This document shows, one piece after another, positions 25,070 to 37,812 of a stretch of DNA of 64,000 bases (positions are counted from its first letter, which is position 1; every line of letters starts with the position of its first letter). The notes beneath the pieces were generated by a model, which ran no database searches, was not told where the DNA came from, and was given only the letters and a program-made list of their open reading frames with translations. The stretch lies in assembly GCF_001439805.1 (NCBI RefSeq), contig NZ_JYLK01000004.1, forward strand, positions 186,001 to 250,000. Reading direction: 5' to 3'. The stretch is from Pseudomonas trivialis. Its GTDB lineage: Bacteria > Pseudomonadota > Gammaproteobacteria > Pseudomonadales > Pseudomonadaceae. A program made the position numbers and the translations under genes.

Positions 25070-26194
25070 ATGCGTGATCCAGCCCCTTCTGACACACAAA
25101 AGAAGCGCGTCATCGTCGGCATGTCCGGCGGCGTGGATTCTTCCGTTTCCGCCGTTCTGCTCATGGAGCAGGGTTATGAGGTGGAAGGCCTGTTCATGAA
25201 GAACTGGGAAGAAGACGATGGAACCGAATACTGCACCGCCATGGACGACCTGGCGGATGCGCAGGCCGTGTGCGACAAGATCGGCATCAAGCTGCACACC
25301 GCCAACTTCGCCGCCGAGTACTGGGACAATGTGTTCGAGCACTTCCTGGCCGAATACAAGGCGGGCCGCACGCCGAACCCGGACATCCTGTGCAACCGCG
25401 AAATCAAGTTCAAGGCATTCCTCGACTACGCCCTGATGCTCGGCGCCGACCTGATCGCCACCGGGCACTACGTGCGCCGCCGCGATATCGACGGCCGCAC
25501 CGAATTGCTAAAGGGCCTGGACCCGAACAAGGACCAGAGCTACTTCCTGCACGCCGTCGGCGGCGAACAGATCGCCAAGACCCTGTTCCCGGTGGGCGAA
25601 CTGGAAAAACCCGAAGTGCGCAGGATCGCCGAGCAACACGGCCTGGCCACCGCGAAGAAGAAGGATTCCACGGGCATCTGCTTTATCGGTGAGCGCCGTT
25701 TCAGCGATTTTCTCAAGCAGTACCTGCCAGCGCAGCCGGGCGAGATCAAAACCTCTTCAGGCGAAGTCATCGGCCGCCACCACGGCCTGATGTACCACAC
25801 CATCGGCCAGCGCCAGGGCCTGGGCATCGGCGGCTTGAAAGACGCCGGTGAAGAGCCGTGGTACGTGCTGGTCAAGGACCTGGAACACAACGTGCTGGTC
25901 GTCGGCCAGGGCAACGAGCACCCGCTGCTGTTCTCCGGCGCACTGCTCGCCTCCGAGATCTACTGGGTCAACCCTATAGACCTCAGCACACCGCGCCGCC
26001 TGACCGCGAAGGTGCGTTATCGCCAGGGCGACCAGCCCTGCACCCTGGAAAAAACCGCCAGCGGCTACCGCGCCACCTTCGACGACCCGCAACGCGCGGT
26101 CACCCCAGGCCAGTCCGTGGTGTTTTACGATGGCGAAATCTGCCTGGGCGGCGGCGTGATTGAAGTCGCGCAAGCCTGGAGCCACCCGGCATGA
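25070..26194 (+). CDS. mnmA: tRNA-specific 2-thiouridylase MnmA
   Basis: 374 aa. The PP-loop SGGVDSS is at residues 19-25, the catalytic cysteine in NPDILCN is Cys108, and the persulfide-forming cysteine in [12 protein letters not shown] is Cys204. It adds sulfur, delivered by TusE, to U34 of tRNA for Lys, Glu and Gln; the tus genes are 20 kb upstream. The stop overlaps the hflD ATG by four bases. Confidence 0.97.
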   Translation: MRDPAPSDTQKKRVIVGMSGGVDSSVSAVLLMEQGYEVEGLFMKNWEEDDGTEYCTAMDDLADAQAVCDKIGIKLHTANFAAEYWDNVFEHFLAEYKAGRTPNPDILCNREIKFKAFLDYALMLGADLIATGHYVRRRDIDGRTELLKGLDPNKDQSYFLHAVGGEQIAKTLFPVGELEKPEVRRIAEQHGLATAKKKDSTGICFIGERRFSDFLKQYLPAQPGEIKTSSGEVIGRHHGLMYHTIGQRQGLGIGGLKDAGEEPWYVLVKDLEHNVLVVGQGNEHPLLFSGALLASEIYWVNPIDLSTPRRLTAKVRYRQGDQPCTLEKTASGYRATFDDPQRAVTPGQSVVFYDGEICLGGGVIEVAQAWSHPA

Positions 26195-26814
26195 GCCCGA
26201 CCCAGGAGCAATTGACGGCGCTCGGCGGCGTGTTCCTCGCGGCGGTGCTGGTGGACAAGATCGCCAGGACCGGCCAGGTCACCGAAGCCGGCCTGACCTG
26301 CATGCTCGGCAGCCTGCTGATCCGTGACCCCAAGGACACCCTGGAAGTCTACGGTGGCGACGATCTGGCGCTGCGTGAAGGCTACCGCGCACTGATCGGT
26401 GCCTTGGAGCGCGACCCCAGCACCCTGCAGCGCGAGCCGTTGCGCTATGCCCTGTCGATGCTCGGCCTGGAGCGTCAACTGGCCAAGCGCGACGAAATGC
26501 TCGACACCATCGGCAAGCGCCTGCCGCAGATCCAGTCCCAGGTCGAACACTTCGGCCCGGCCCACGAAAACGTGATTGCCGCCTGCGGCGCGCTGTACCA
26601 GGACACCCTGAGCACCTTGCGCCAGCGCATCCAGGTGCACGGCGACATGCGCAACCTGCAGCAACCGAACAACGCCTCGAAGATCCGCGCGCTGCTGCTG
26701 GCCGGTATCCGTTCGGCACGCTTGTGGCGCCAGTTGGGTGGCCATCGCTGGCAATTGGTGATCAGCCGACGCAAATTGCTCAAAGAGCTTTACCCGTTGA
26801 TGCGCAACGAATAA
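26191..26814 (+). CDS. hflD: HflD family protein (DUF489)
   Basis: 207 aa, mostly helical, peripheral membrane type. [25 protein letters not shown] and [34 protein letters not shown] match the family. E. coli HflD modulates lysogenic control of phage lambda by binding CII; its housekeeping role is unclear. The overlap with mnmA (ATGA) shows coupled translation. Confidence 0.92.
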   Translation: MSPTQEQLTALGGVFLAAVLVDKIARTGQVTEAGLTCMLGSLLIRDPKDTLEVYGGDDLALREGYRALIGALERDPSTLQREPLRYALSMLGLERQLAKRDEMLDTIGKRLPQIQSQVEHFGPAHENVIAACGALYQDTLSTLRQRIQVHGDMRNLQQPNNASKIRALLLAGIRSARLWRQLGGHRWQLVISRRKLLKELYPLMRNE

Positions 26815-26853
26815 GTCGCCGCAACAGGTGTGTTTTCACGCCGTTACGCGTAA

Positions 26854-28311
<1,458 letters not shown>

Positions 28312-28330
28312 CCATCGCAAGACCCTTGAG

Positions 28331-28358
28331 ACGCCCGGCCGCGCCGGGCGTTTTCATT
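28331..28358 (+). terminator. Terminator of purB
   Basis: Stem ACGCCCGGC / GCCGGGCGT with a very short loop, followed by TTTCATTT. Confidence 0.85.
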
Positions 28359-28394
28359 TCAGTCTTAAAAGTGCTTTTTTTCAATAGGTTACAC

Positions 28395-29561
28395 ATGAAT
28401 CCTGATATCCCTCTTCAACTCCTGGGCGGCATCACGGCACGGGAGTTCCTGCGCGACTACTGGCAGAAGAAACCCTTGCTGATCCGTCAGGCCATCCCTG
28501 ATTTCGAAAGCCCGATCGACGCCGACGAACTGGCGGGCCTGGCGCTGGAAGAAGAAGTCGAATCGCGCCTGGTGATCGAGCATGGCGAGCGTCCGTGGGA
28601 ACTGCGTCGCGGGCCGTTTGCCGAAGATACCTTCAGTACCCTGCCCGAACGCGAGTGGACCCTGCTGGTGCAGGCGGTCGACCAGTTCGTGCCGGAAGTG
28701 GCCGAGTTGCTGCAACAGTTCCGCTTCCTGCCGAGCTGGCGCATTGACGACGTGATGATCAGCTTCGCCGCACCGGGCGGCAGCGTGGGCCCGCACTTCG
28801 ATAACTACGACGTGTTCCTGCTGCAGGCCCAGGGCAAGCGCAACTGGAAGATCGGCCAGATGTGCAACTCCGAGAGCCCACTGCTGCAGCATGCCGACCT
28901 GCGCATCCTCGCCGACTTCGAAGAAAGCGCCGAATGGGTGCTGGAGCCGGGCGACATGCTCTACCTGCCGCCGCGCCTGGCCCATTTCGGCATTGCCGAG
29001 GACGACTGCATGACCTACTCGGTGGGCTTCCGCGCTCCGAGCGCCGCCGAAGTGCTGACCCACTTCACCGACTTCCTCAGCCAGTACCTGACCGACGAAG
29101 AACGCTACACCGACGCCGATGCGCAGCCGGTCAGCGACCCACACCAGATCCAAAGCGACGCCCTCGACCGCCTCAAGAGCCTGCTGGCCGAGCACATGAG
29201 CGACGAGCGCATGCTGCTGACCTGGTTCGGCCAGTTCATGACCGAGCCGCGCTACCCGGAACTGGTGGCCGGCGAAGAGCTGGGCGAAGACGACTTCATC
29301 GCCAGCCTGCAGGACGGCGCGATCCTGGTGCGCAACCCGAGCGCGCGCCTGGCATGGTCGGAAGTCGACGACGACGTGCTGCTGTTCGCCAGTGGCCAGA
29401 GCCGCTACCTGCCAGGCAAGCTGCGCGAGCTGCTGAAGCTGGTGTGCTCGGCCGATGCGCTGCACAGCGACAACCTCGGCCCATGGCTGGCCGACGAAGA
29501 CGGCCGTGACCTGCTGTGCGAACTTGTAAAGCAGGGCAGCCTGGGGTTCGCCGATGAATAG
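28395..29561 (+). CDS. roxA: Ribosomal protein uL16 arginine hydroxylase (RoxA/YcfD, JmjC-type)
   Basis: 388 aa from ATG 28395. The 2-oxoglutarate/Fe(II) triad is visible as His134 and Asp136 (GPHFDNYD) and His197 (RLAHFGIAED), matching E. coli YcfD. E. coli YcfD hydroxylates an arginine of ribosomal protein uL16 in an oxygen-dependent way. An N-terminal JmjC barrel is followed by the helical dimerisation and winged-helix part. The stop overlaps the acetyltransferase start by eight bases. Confidence 0.93.
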   Translation: MNPDIPLQLLGGITAREFLRDYWQKKPLLIRQAIPDFESPIDADELAGLALEEEVESRLVIEHGERPWELRRGPFAEDTFSTLPEREWTLLVQAVDQFVPEVAELLQQFRFLPSWRIDDVMISFAAPGGSVGPHFDNYDVFLLQAQGKRNWKIGQMCNSESPLLQHADLRILADFEESAEWVLEPGDMLYLPPRLAHFGIAEDDCMTYSVGFRAPSAAEVLTHFTDFLSQYLTDEERYTDADAQPVSDPHQIQSDALDRLKSLLAEHMSDERMLLTWFGQFMTEPRYPELVAGEELGEDDFIASLQDGAILVRNPSARLAWSEVDDDVLLFASGQSRYLPGKLRELLKLVCSADALHSDNLGPWLADEDGRDLLCELVKQGSLGFADE

Positions 29562-29976
29562 GATTCACGTAAGTGTCGCGGACTGGCGAAAGGATATCGA
29601 CGAGATTCGACGCATTCGTGAAGCGGTGTTTGTCGCTGAACAATCGGTTCCACCCGAGCTGGAGTGGGATGCGGACGACGCGGGCGCCATGCATTTTCTG
29701 GCGTTTGAAGGCGACTTTCCCATAGGCACCGCGCGCCTGCTGCCCAGCGGCGAGATCGGCCGCGTGTCGGTACTCAAGGACTGGCGCGGGCTGAAAGTGG
29801 GCGACAAGCTGATGGAAACGGTGATCGGCGTGGCCGAGCAACGTGGGCAAACCCGACAGTTCCTCAGTGCGCAGGTGTACGCGGCGCCGTTTTACGAGCG
29901 GTTGGGCTTCAAGATCGTCAGCGATGAGTTTCTTGAAGTCGGGATTCCGCATGTGGATATGGTGCGCGGGGACTGA
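29554..29976 (+). CDS. GNAT family N-acetyltransferase
   Basis: 140 aa. The acetyl-CoA loop is RVSVLKDWRGLKVGDKLMETV, and the C-terminal strand AQVYAAPFYERLGFKIVSDEF is typical of the YjcF/ElaA-like single-domain group. ATG 29554 lies inside the end of roxA, so it is coupled with it. The substrate is not known; partnership with the uL16 hydroxylase could hint at a protein substrate, but this is speculation. Confidence 0.85.
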   Translation: MNRIHVSVADWRKDIDEIRRIREAVFVAEQSVPPELEWDADDAGAMHFLAFEGDFPIGTARLLPSGEIGRVSVLKDWRGLKVGDKLMETVIGVAEQRGQTRQFLSAQVYAAPFYERLGFKIVSDEFLEVGIPHVDMVRGD

Positions 29977-29996
29977 TCCGGGACCGCGTCGCGGCT

Positions 29997-30067
29997 ATCG
30001 GGGGCAAGCCCCCTCCCACATTTTGACCGAGTACATCTTCAAGTGTGGGAGGGGGCTTGCCCCCGAT
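29997..30067. repeat. REPIN: two REP cores in perfect inverted orientation
   Basis: ATCGGGGGCAAGCCCCCTCC at the left end is the exact reverse complement of the right end, giving arms of 24 bp around a 23-base spacer. It is a textbook doublet REP of the kind mobilised by RAYT transposases, although no RAYT gene is present in the window. Confidence 0.9.
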
Positions 30068-30086
30068 GGCTGTTTCAGCAACGCCA

Positions 30087-30116
30087 CAAAATGCCCTGCC
30101 TTGCCAGGGCATTTTG
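30087..30116 (+). terminator. Terminator after roxA-acetyltransferase operon
   Basis: CAAAATGCCCTG pairs with CAGGGCATTTTG around CCTTGC. Perfect 12-bp stem; the A/T flank makes it bidirectional. Confidence 0.8.
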
Positions 30117-30197
30117 CTGCCTGATATTCAACTTGCGCCCTGCCAGGCCGACAAACTGGCACTATCCAAGCTTGAACCAATCGCAGAGATCACGGAC

Positions 30198-30923
30198 ATG
30201 TCCCTACGCACCCTGCTCACCGCCCTCCTCCTGACCACGAGCGTGTCGGCCATGGCCGACACGGCCGTGGTCGACCTGAGCAATCGCACCAGCGCCGACC
30301 TGCTGCCCGTGGCGCAAAACTTCATTGGCAAGGACGGCACCGTCAGCGCCTATGGCAATCAGCTGATCGTCAATGCGCAACCGGATAAAATCGAGGGTTT
30401 GCGCGCCCTGCTCGCGCAGCTGGACACACCCGCCAGGCGCCTGCTGATCACCGTCGACACCAATGAAAACAACCAGCAAACCAACGGCCAGGTGATCAGC
30501 TACAGCACCGAGAGCCGTGACGGCGGCATTCAGCAGATCCAGGCCAGCGAAGGCGTGCCCGCACTGATCCAGGTGGGCCAGAGCGTGCCGCTGACCAGCA
30601 CTCAGCAGGACAGTTACGGTCGCCTGCAGAATCAGACCCAGTACCGCAATGTCACCCAGGGTTTCTATGTCACCGCCAGCGTCACCGGCGAGACCGTTCA
30701 CCTGGCGATCAGTACCAACCGTGACCGCATGAGCCAGGAGCGTCCCGATGTAGTGAACGTGCAAAGCACCGACACAACCGTCAGCGGCCGCCTGGGCGAG
30801 TGGATTTCCCTGGCCGGCATCAACCGCGCGACTCAAGCCGACAAATCCTCTACAACCCGCAGCTACTCTACTCAGGGCCGCGATGACCTGACTGTACGGG
30901 TCAAAGTCGACAGCCTGAACTGA
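30198..30923 (+). CDS. Exported secretin-N0/N1-like protein
   Basis: 241 aa from ATG 30198. A signal peptide (MSLRTLLTALLLTTSVSAMA, cleavage near residue 20) is followed by an NolW/secretin N-like ring-building domain (about 20-90, with VVDLSNRTSADLLPVAQ, TVSAYGNQLIVNAQPDKIEGLRALLAQLDTPARRLLITVDTN). The remainder is beta-rich and Gln/Thr/Ser-rich (about 100-241). It lacks the membrane-inserting secretin core, so it cannot form a pore itself. Periplasmic or outer-membrane associated. Its function is unknown; it stands alone between a terminator and the aceA promoter. Confidence 0.75.
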   Translation: MSLRTLLTALLLTTSVSAMADTAVVDLSNRTSADLLPVAQNFIGKDGTVSAYGNQLIVNAQPDKIEGLRALLAQLDTPARRLLITVDTNENNQQTNGQVISYSTESRDGGIQQIQASEGVPALIQVGQSVPLTSTQQDSYGRLQNQTQYRNVTQGFYVTASVTGETVHLAISTNRDRMSQERPDVVNVQSTDTTVSGRLGEWISLAGINRATQADKSSTTRSYSTQGRDDLTVRVKVDSLN

Positions 30924-30963
30924 GGCACCAAAAACTGACTGACAAGTCGCATCAAGGCAAATA

Positions 30964-30989
30964 TGTAGTGCTTTTAAAAAAGCACTACA
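30964..30989. promoter_or_regulatory. 26-bp perfect palindrome, probable RccR operator of aceA
   Basis: TGTAGTGCTTTT at 30964-30975 pairs with AAAAGCACTACA at 30978-30989 around two bases. The outer half-sites TGTAGT and ACTACA are, as I recall, the RccR consensus in P. fluorescens; RccR controls aceA and other central-carbon genes in response to KDPG. The palindrome ends six bases before a -35 hexamer for aceA. It could alternatively act as a terminator hairpin for the upstream gene. Confidence 0.7.
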
Positions 30990-30995
30990 AAATGT

Positions 30996-31024
30996 TTGAC
31001 GCCCCAAAAAAGGCTGTGCATGAT
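30996..31024 (+). promoter_or_regulatory. Candidate aceA promoter
   Basis: TTGACG at 30996-31001 and CATGAT at 31019-31024 with a 17-base spacer, about 80 bases before the aceA ATG. Confidence 0.55.
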
Positions 31025-31102
31025 GGCCTCGCTCCCGCTAATCCAGGGCCCTGGCAAGGGGCCCTTGAACCCTAACAAGACGCGACGACGAGGTTTATCT
31101 CC

Positions 31103-32428
<1,326 letters not shown>

Positions 32429-32440
32429 GACCACAACACC

Positions 32441-32483
32441 GCACAGCAAAAAGCCCCGACTGGTTCGGGGCTTTTTGCTGTGC
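32441..32483. terminator. Long perfect terminator hairpin after aceA
   Basis: GCACAGCAAAAAGCCCCGA pairs with TTCGGGGCTTTTTGCTGTGC around CTGG. The stem includes the A and T runs, so it works in both directions. Confidence 0.9.
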
Positions 32484-32498
32484 GGCGTGGGGCTCAAC

Positions 32499-32526
32499 TG
32501 TGGGAGGGAGCAAGCCCCCTCCCACA
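32499..32526. repeat. Single REP hairpin
   Basis: TGTGGGAGGG pairs with CCCCTCCCACA around AGCAAGC. Confidence 0.75.
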
Positions 32527-32693
32527 CTGGATCCTGTGTCGATTGCGCAGGTTTTGCGCAAAACATTGATCCAGAGCGGTATCTGCGTACACCGGATCGG
32601 TTAAAAAATCCGTTCCAGCAACTAACAGCATTCAACCAAGTAACAACAACTTCCCGCGCCACACGAGAACCATTCCCTTAAACCCCTCACAAA

Positions 32694-32708
32694 CAATAGT
32701 CATTATCA
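32694..32708. promoter_or_regulatory. Fur-box-like site upstream of nuoA
   Basis: CAATAGT-C-ATTATCA matches 11 of 14 defined positions of the 7-1-7 Fur consensus TGATAAT-n-ATTATCA, with a perfect right arm. It lies 17 bases upstream of a possible -35 hexamer. Functional control by Fur is inference. Confidence 0.4.
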
Positions 32709-32965
32709 TTTGGCGCATAAAAACTTGGTTGTCGCGTCAACCGGGCGTAATTGATTCAAAGCCCGCTAATGCCCGCAGAGCAAGGGCTACAGCCCCACAA
32801 AGGTGCACTATGTGCTTTATCCACCGAATAATTTCGCCGCAGGAATTTTACTTGCCCGGTGTTTAGCCATAAAATCACCGAGATTGATTGCAGTGCGACA
32901 TATCGTCACTGCATCGTTACTTTTTCGAGCTCAGAGACCTTTGCTCTCTGTTAAGGATTTCCAGC

Positions 32966-33379
32966 ATGACCGAAGCGACAGGACTCATCGCCCACAACTG
33001 GGGCTTTGCCATTTTCCTCCTCGGTGTCGTGGGGCTTTGCGCCTTCATGCTTGGTGTCTCCAGCCTCCTCGGGTCAAAAGCCTGGGGGCGCAGCAAGAAT
33101 GAACCGTTCGAGTCCGGCATGCTGCCTACAGGTGGCGCCCGCTTGCGGCTCTCAGCCAAATTCTATCTGGTCGCGATGCTCTTCGTGATCTTCGATATCG
33201 AAGCCCTTTTTCTCTTTGCCTGGTCTGTGTCCGTCCGCGAAAGCGGCTGGACCGGATTCGTCGAAGCTCTCGTTTTCATAGCAATTCTGTTGGCAGGCCT
33301 TGTCTACCTGTTCCGAGTGGGCGCCCTTGACTGGGCTCCGGAAGCTCGTCGCAAGCGGCAAGCGAAGCTGAAACAATGA
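32966..33379 (+). CDS. nuoA: NADH-quinone oxidoreductase subunit A
   Basis: 137 aa, three membrane helices (about 13-35, 65-88, 95-117). [19 protein letters not shown] is the conserved quinone-chamber loop that in complex I links membrane and peripheral arms. ATG 32966 is preceded by AAGGA at 32953-32957. First gene of the 14-subunit (13-polypeptide) nuo operon. Confidence 0.96.
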   Translation: MTEATGLIAHNWGFAIFLLGVVGLCAFMLGVSSLLGSKAWGRSKNEPFESGMLPTGGARLRLSAKFYLVAMLFVIFDIEALFLFAWSVSVRESGWTGFVEALVFIAILLAGLVYLFRVGALDWAPEARRKRQAKLKQ

Positions 33380-33389
33380 GGCTTTGGCG

Positions 33390-34064
33390 ATGCAATACAA
33401 TCTCACCAGGATCGACCCGGATGCTCCTAACGATCAGTACCCCATCGGCGAACGGGAAACCGTCTCCGATCCGTTAGAAGATCAAGTCCACAAAAATATC
33501 TACATGGGCAAGCTCGAAGACGTGCTGAGCGGTGCGGTCAACTGGGGGCGTAAAAACTCCCTGTGGCCGTACAACTTCGGCCTTTCGTGCTGCTACGTGG
33601 AAATGACCACCGCCTTCACGGCGCCCCACGACATCGCGCGCTTTGGCGCCGAAGTGATCCGGGCATCGCCGCGCCAGGCGGACTTCATGGTTATCGCCGG
33701 TACCTGCTTTATCAAGATGGCGCCGATCATTCAGCGCCTCTACGAGCAAATGCTCGAGCCCAAGTGGGTTATCTCCATGGGTTCGTGCGCCAACTCCGGT
33801 GGCATGTACGACATCTACTCCGTGGTTCAGGGGGTGGACAAGTTCCTGCCCGTGGACGTCTACGTGCCTGGCTGCCCGCCCCGCCCTGAAGCTTTTCTGC
33901 AAGGCTTGATGCTGCTGCAGGAATCGATTGGCAAGGAGCGTCGCCCGCTTTCCTGGGTCGTCGGTGATCAAGGCGTGTACCGCGCCGAGATGCCGTCACA
34001 AAAGGAACAGCGCCGCGAACAGCGAATCGCAGTGACCAACCTGCGCAGCCCCGACGAAGTCTGA
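33390..34064 (+). CDS. nuoB: NADH-quinone oxidoreductase subunit B
   Basis: 224 aa from ATG 33390. The ligands of cluster N2 are visible in [19 protein letters not shown] and [11 protein letters not shown]2 is the terminal cluster next to the quinone site. A longer N-terminal segment ([22 protein letters not shown]) and a basic C-terminal tail are typical of Pseudomonas NuoB. A 71-base gap separates it from nuoC. Confidence 0.97.
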   Translation: MQYNLTRIDPDAPNDQYPIGERETVSDPLEDQVHKNIYMGKLEDVLSGAVNWGRKNSLWPYNFGLSCCYVEMTTAFTAPHDIARFGAEVIRASPRQADFMVIAGTCFIKMAPIIQRLYEQMLEPKWVISMGSCANSGGMYDIYSVVQGVDKFLPVDVYVPGCPPRPEAFLQGLMLLQESIGKERRPLSWVVGDQGVYRAEMPSQKEQRREQRIAVTNLRSPDEV

Positions 34065-34135
34065 TCCAGCCCGCTTCTTTTATAGAACGAACACCTGGCC
34101 TCATTCTTTACGTTGACCGAAAGCGATAAAAAACC

Positions 34136-35920
34136 ATGACTACAGGCAGTGCTCTGTATATCCCGCCTTACAAGGCAGACGACCAGGATGTGGTCGTCGA
34201 ACTCAATAACCGTTTTGGCCCTGACGCCTTCACCGCCCAGGCCACACGCACCGGCATGCCCGTGCTGTGGGTGGCGCGAGCCAGGCTCGTCGAAGTCCTG
34301 AGCTTCCTGCGCAACCTGCCCAAGCCGTACGTCATGCTCTATGACCTGCATGGCGTGGACGAGCGTCTGCGCACCAAGCGCCAGGGCTTGCCGAGCGGTG
34401 CCGACTTCACCGTGTTCTATCACCTGCTGTCGATCGAACGTAACAGCGACGTGATGATCAAGGTTGCCCTCAGCGAAGGCGACCTGAGCGTGCCGACCGT
34501 CACCGGTATCTGGCCCAACGCAAGCTGGTACGAGCGCGAAGTCTGGGACATGTTCGGTATCGACTTCCCGGGCCACCCGCACCTCACGCGCATCATGATG
34601 CCGCCGACGTGGGAAGGTCACCCGCTGCGCAAGGACTACCCTGCGCGCGCCACCGAATTCGACCCGTTCAGCCTGACCCTGGCCAAGCAACAGCTCGAAG
34701 AAGAAGCCGCGCGCTTCCGCCCGGAAGACTGGGGCATGAAACGCTCCGGCACCAACGAGGACTACATGTTCCTCAACCTGGGCCCGAACCACCCTTCGGC
34801 TCACGGTGCCTTCCGCATCATCCTGCAACTGGACGGCGAAGAAATCGTCGACTGCGTGCCCGACATCGGCTACCACCACCGTGGTGCCGAAAAGATGGCC
34901 GAGCGTCAGTCCTGGCACAGCTTCATTCCGTACACCGACCGTATCGACTACCTCGGCGGCGTGATGAACAACCTGCCGTACGTGCTCTCGGTCGAGAAGC
35001 TCGCCGGTATCAAGGTGCCGGACCGCGTCGACACCATCCGCATCATGATGGCCGAGTTCTTCCGCATCACCAGCCACCTGCTGTTCCTGGGTACTTACAT
35101 CCAGGACGTGGGCGCCATGACCCCGGTGTTCTTTACCTTCACCGACCGTCAACGCGCCTACAAGGTCATCGAAGCCGTCACCGGTTTCCGCCTGCACCCG
35201 GCCTGGTACCGCATCGGCGGCGTGGCGCATGACCTGCCCAACGGCTGGGAGCGTCTGGTCAAGGAATTCATCGACTGGATGCCCAAGCGTCTGGACGAGT
35301 ACCAAAAGGCCGCGCTGGACAACAGCATCCTCAAGGGCCGCACTATCGGCGTTGCGCAGTACAACACCAAGGAAGCCCTGGAATGGGGCGTCACCGGTGC
35401 CGGCCTGCGTTCCACCGGCTGCGATTTCGACTTGCGCAAGGCGCGCCCGTATTCGGGCTACGAGAACTTCGAGTTTGAAGTGCCGCTGGCCGCCAATGGC
35501 GATGCCTACGACCGCTGCATCGTGCGCGTCGAAGAAATGCGCCAGAGCCTCAAGATCATCGAACAGTGCATGCGCAACATGCCGGCCGGCCCATACAAGG
35601 CGGATCACCCGCTGACGACGCCGCCGCCCAAAGAGCGCACGCTGCAGCACATCGAAACCCTGATCACGCACTTCCTGCAGGTTTCGTGGGGCCCGGTGAT
35701 GCCGGCCAACGAATCCTTCCAGATGATCGAAGCGACCAAGGGTATCAACAGTTATTACCTGACGAGCGATGGCGGCACCATGAGCTACCGCACCCGGATT
35801 CGTACTCCAAGCTTCCCGCACTTGCAGCAGATCCCTTCGGTGATCAAAGGCGAGATGGTCGCGGACTTGATTGCGTACCTGGGTAGTATCGATTTCGTTA
35901 TGGCCGACGTGGACCGCTAA
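34136..35920 (+). CDS. nuoC: NADH-quinone oxidoreductase subunit C/D (fusion)
   Basis: 594 aa. The NuoC (30 kDa) domain occupies about residues 1-190 ([38 protein letters not shown]). The NuoD (49 kDa) domain follows from about 205 ([23 protein letters not shown], with the quinone-site His, and [15 protein letters not shown]). The fusion is normal in gammaproteobacteria. The C-terminal Arg of [10 protein letters not shown] is conserved. Confidence 0.97.
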   Translation: MTTGSALYIPPYKADDQDVVVELNNRFGPDAFTAQATRTGMPVLWVARARLVEVLSFLRNLPKPYVMLYDLHGVDERLRTKRQGLPSGADFTVFYHLLSIERNSDVMIKVALSEGDLSVPTVTGIWPNASWYEREVWDMFGIDFPGHPHLTRIMMPPTWEGHPLRKDYPARATEFDPFSLTLAKQQLEEEAARFRPEDWGMKRSGTNEDYMFLNLGPNHPSAHGAFRIILQLDGEEIVDCVPDIGYHHRGAEKMAERQSWHSFIPYTDRIDYLGGVMNNLPYVLSVEKLAGIKVPDRVDTIRIMMAEFFRITSHLLFLGTYIQDVGAMTPVFFTFTDRQRAYKVIEAVTGFRLHPAWYRIGGVAHDLPNGWERLVKEFIDWMPKRLDEYQKAALDNSILKGRTIGVAQYNTKEALEWGVTGAGLRSTGCDFDLRKARPYSGYENFEFEVPLAANGDAYDRCIVRVEEMRQSLKIIEQCMRNMPAGPYKADHPLTTPPPKERTLQHIETLITHFLQVSWGPVMPANESFQMIEATKGINSYYLTSDGGTMSYRTRIRTPSFPHLQQIPSVIKGEMVADLIAYLGSIDFVMADVDR

Positions 35921-35922
35921 GC

Positions 35923-36420
35923 ATGAACAGCACGCTTATCCAGACAGACCGTTTCACCTTGAGTGAAACCGAGCGCTCGGCCATCGAGCACGAGCTGCAT
36001 CACTACGAAGACCCGCGCGCGGCGTCGATCGAAGCCCTCAAGATCGTGCAGAAGGAACGTGGCTGGGTGCCGGACGGCGCCCTCTACGCCATCGGCGAAA
36101 TCCTCGGCATCCCGGCCAGCGACGTTGAAGGCGTGGCCACGTTCTACAGCCAGATCTTCCGCCAGCCGGTGGGTCGCCACATCATTCGCGTGTGCGACAG
36201 CATGGTCTGCTACATCGGTGGCCACGAATCGGTGGTCAGCGAAATCCAGGCCACACTGGGCATCGGCCTCGGCCAGACCACCGCAGACGGCCGCTTCACG
36301 CTGCTCCCGGTGTGCTGCCTGGGCAACTGCGACAAGGCGCCGGCGTTGATGATCGACGACGACACGTTCGGTGACGTACAGCCTGCTGGCGTGACCCAAT
36401 TGCTCGAGGGCTACCCATGA
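35923..36420 (+). CDS. nuoE: NADH-quinone oxidoreductase subunit E
   Basis: 165 aa, thioredoxin-like [2Fe-2S] subunit (cluster N1a). The four cysteines lie in [11 protein letters not shown] and [11 protein letters not shown]. Two bases after nuoC and overlapping nuoF by four (ATGA). Confidence 0.97.
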   Translation: MNSTLIQTDRFTLSETERSAIEHELHHYEDPRAASIEALKIVQKERGWVPDGALYAIGEILGIPASDVEGVATFYSQIFRQPVGRHIIRVCDSMVCYIGGHESVVSEIQATLGIGLGQTTADGRFTLLPVCCLGNCDKAPALMIDDDTFGDVQPAGVTQLLEGYP

Positions 36421-37775
36421 CCCTGACCTCTTTCGGCCCGGCCAACCTGATCAAGCGTTCGGCCGAGACCCACCCGCTCACCTGGCGCCTGCGTGACGAC
36501 GGCGAGCCGGTCTGGCTCGACGAGTACCAGACCAAGAACGGCTACGCCGCTGCACGCAAGGCCTTCGCCGACATGGCCCAGGACGACATCGTCCAGACCG
36601 TGAAAGACGCCGGCCTCAAGGGGCGCGGCGGCGCGGGCTTCCCCACGGGCGTGAAGTGGGGCCTGATGCCCAAGGACGAATCCATCAACATCCGTTACCT
36701 GTTGTGCAACGCGGATGAAATGGAGCCGAACACCTGGAAAGACCGCATGCTGATGGAGCAACTGCCCCATCTGCTGATCGAAGGCATGCTGATCAGCGCA
36801 CGCGCGCTCAAGACCTACCGTGGCTACATCTTCCTGCGTGGCGAATACACCACCGCCGCCAAGCACCTCAACCGCGCCGTGGCAGAAGCCAAGGCAGCAG
36901 GCCTGCTGGGCAAGAACATCCTCGGTTCCGGTTTTGACTTCGAACTGTTCGTGCACACCGGCGCCGGGCGTTATATCTGCGGTGAAGAAACCGCACTGAT
37001 CAACTCCCTCGAAGGCCGCCGCGCCAACCCGCGCTCCAAGCCGCCCTTCCCTGCCGCCGTGGGCGTGTGGGGCAAGCCGACCTGCGTGAACAACGTCGAA
37101 ACCCTGTGCAACGTGCCGGCGATCATTGCCGACGGCGTCGACTGGTACAAATCGTTGGCCCGCGAAGGCAGTGAAGACATGGGCACCAAGCTCATGGGCT
37201 TCTCCGGCAAGGTCAAGAACCCTGGCCTGTGGGAGCTGCCGTTCGGCGTCACCGCACGCGAGCTGTTCGAGGACTACGCCGGCGGCATGCGCGACGGCTA
37301 CACCTTGAAAGCCTGGCAGCCTGGCGGCGCCGGTACCGGCTTCCTGCTTCCTGAACACCTCGACGCACAAATGTATGCCGGCGGTATCGGCAAAGTCGGC
37401 ACCCGGATGGGTACCGGCCTGGCGATGGCGGTGGACAACACCGTGAACATGGTTTCGTTGCTGCGCAACATGGAGCAGTTCTTCGCGCGTGAATCGTGCG
37501 GTTTCTGCACCCCATGCCGCGACGGTCTGCCGTGGAGCGTGAAGCTGCTGATGGCCCTGGAAAACGGCGAAGGCCGCGAGGGGGATATCGAAACCCTGCT
37601 CGGCCTGGTCGGCTTCCTCGGCCCAGGCAAGACCTTCTGTGCTCACGCACCGGGCGCCGTGGAGCCATTGGGCAGCGCAATCAAATACTTCCGCCCTGAA
37701 TTCGAGGCCGGCATCGCGCCAACCCGCGCGGGCGAGCTGACTCAGGTGGTATCGCCGACCATGGTCGGCGCGTAA
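36417..37775 (+). CDS. nuoF: NADH-quinone oxidoreductase subunit F
   Basis: 452 aa. The NADH/FMN site is formed by [16 protein letters not shown] and [19 protein letters not shown]; the N3 [4Fe-4S] ligands are in [13 protein letters not shown]. This is the electron entry point of complex I. After it comes an unusually long 135-base gap with a hairpin before nuoG. Confidence 0.97.
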   Translation: MTLTSFGPANLIKRSAETHPLTWRLRDDGEPVWLDEYQTKNGYAAARKAFADMAQDDIVQTVKDAGLKGRGGAGFPTGVKWGLMPKDESINIRYLLCNADEMEPNTWKDRMLMEQLPHLLIEGMLISARALKTYRGYIFLRGEYTTAAKHLNRAVAEAKAAGLLGKNILGSGFDFELFVHTGAGRYICGEETALINSLEGRRANPRSKPPFPAAVGVWGKPTCVNNVETLCNVPAIIADGVDWYKSLAREGSEDMGTKLMGFSGKVKNPGLWELPFGVTARELFEDYAGGMRDGYTLKAWQPGGAGTGFLLPEHLDAQMYAGGIGKVGTRMGTGLAMAVDNTVNMVSLLRNMEQFFARESCGFCTPCRDGLPWSVKLLMALENGEGREGDIETLLGLVGFLGPGKTFCAHAPGAVEPLGSAIKYFRPEFEAGIAPTRAGELTQVVSPTMVGA

Positions 37776-37786
37776 CGCTTTAAAAG

Positions 37787-37812
37787 GCGAAGGGCCCGTG
37801 CCCCTCGCTTTC
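37787..37812 (+). terminator. Attenuator-like hairpin in the nuoF-nuoG gap
   Basis: GCGAAGGGC and GCCCCTCGC form a 9-bp stem (one mismatch) with loop CCGT, followed by only TTTCT. It is weaker than a true terminator and may cause partial termination or mRNA processing. Confidence 0.45.

Larger units (their letters stand above)
32484..32965. other. Intergenic region before the nuo operon
   Basis: Together with the terminator this makes a 537-bp gap. It holds one REP hairpin (32499-32526), a Fur-like site (32694-32708) and a possible promoter, TTGGTT at 32725-32730 with TAATTG at 32748-32753 (17-base spacer). No gene is seen. Transcription from that promoter would leave a nuoA leader of about 200 bases. 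Confidence 0.6.

Noticed and set aside
33968..35821. 617-codon frame antisense to nuoC/D
   Set aside because: Fully explained by third-position G/C bias in the certain nuoC gene.
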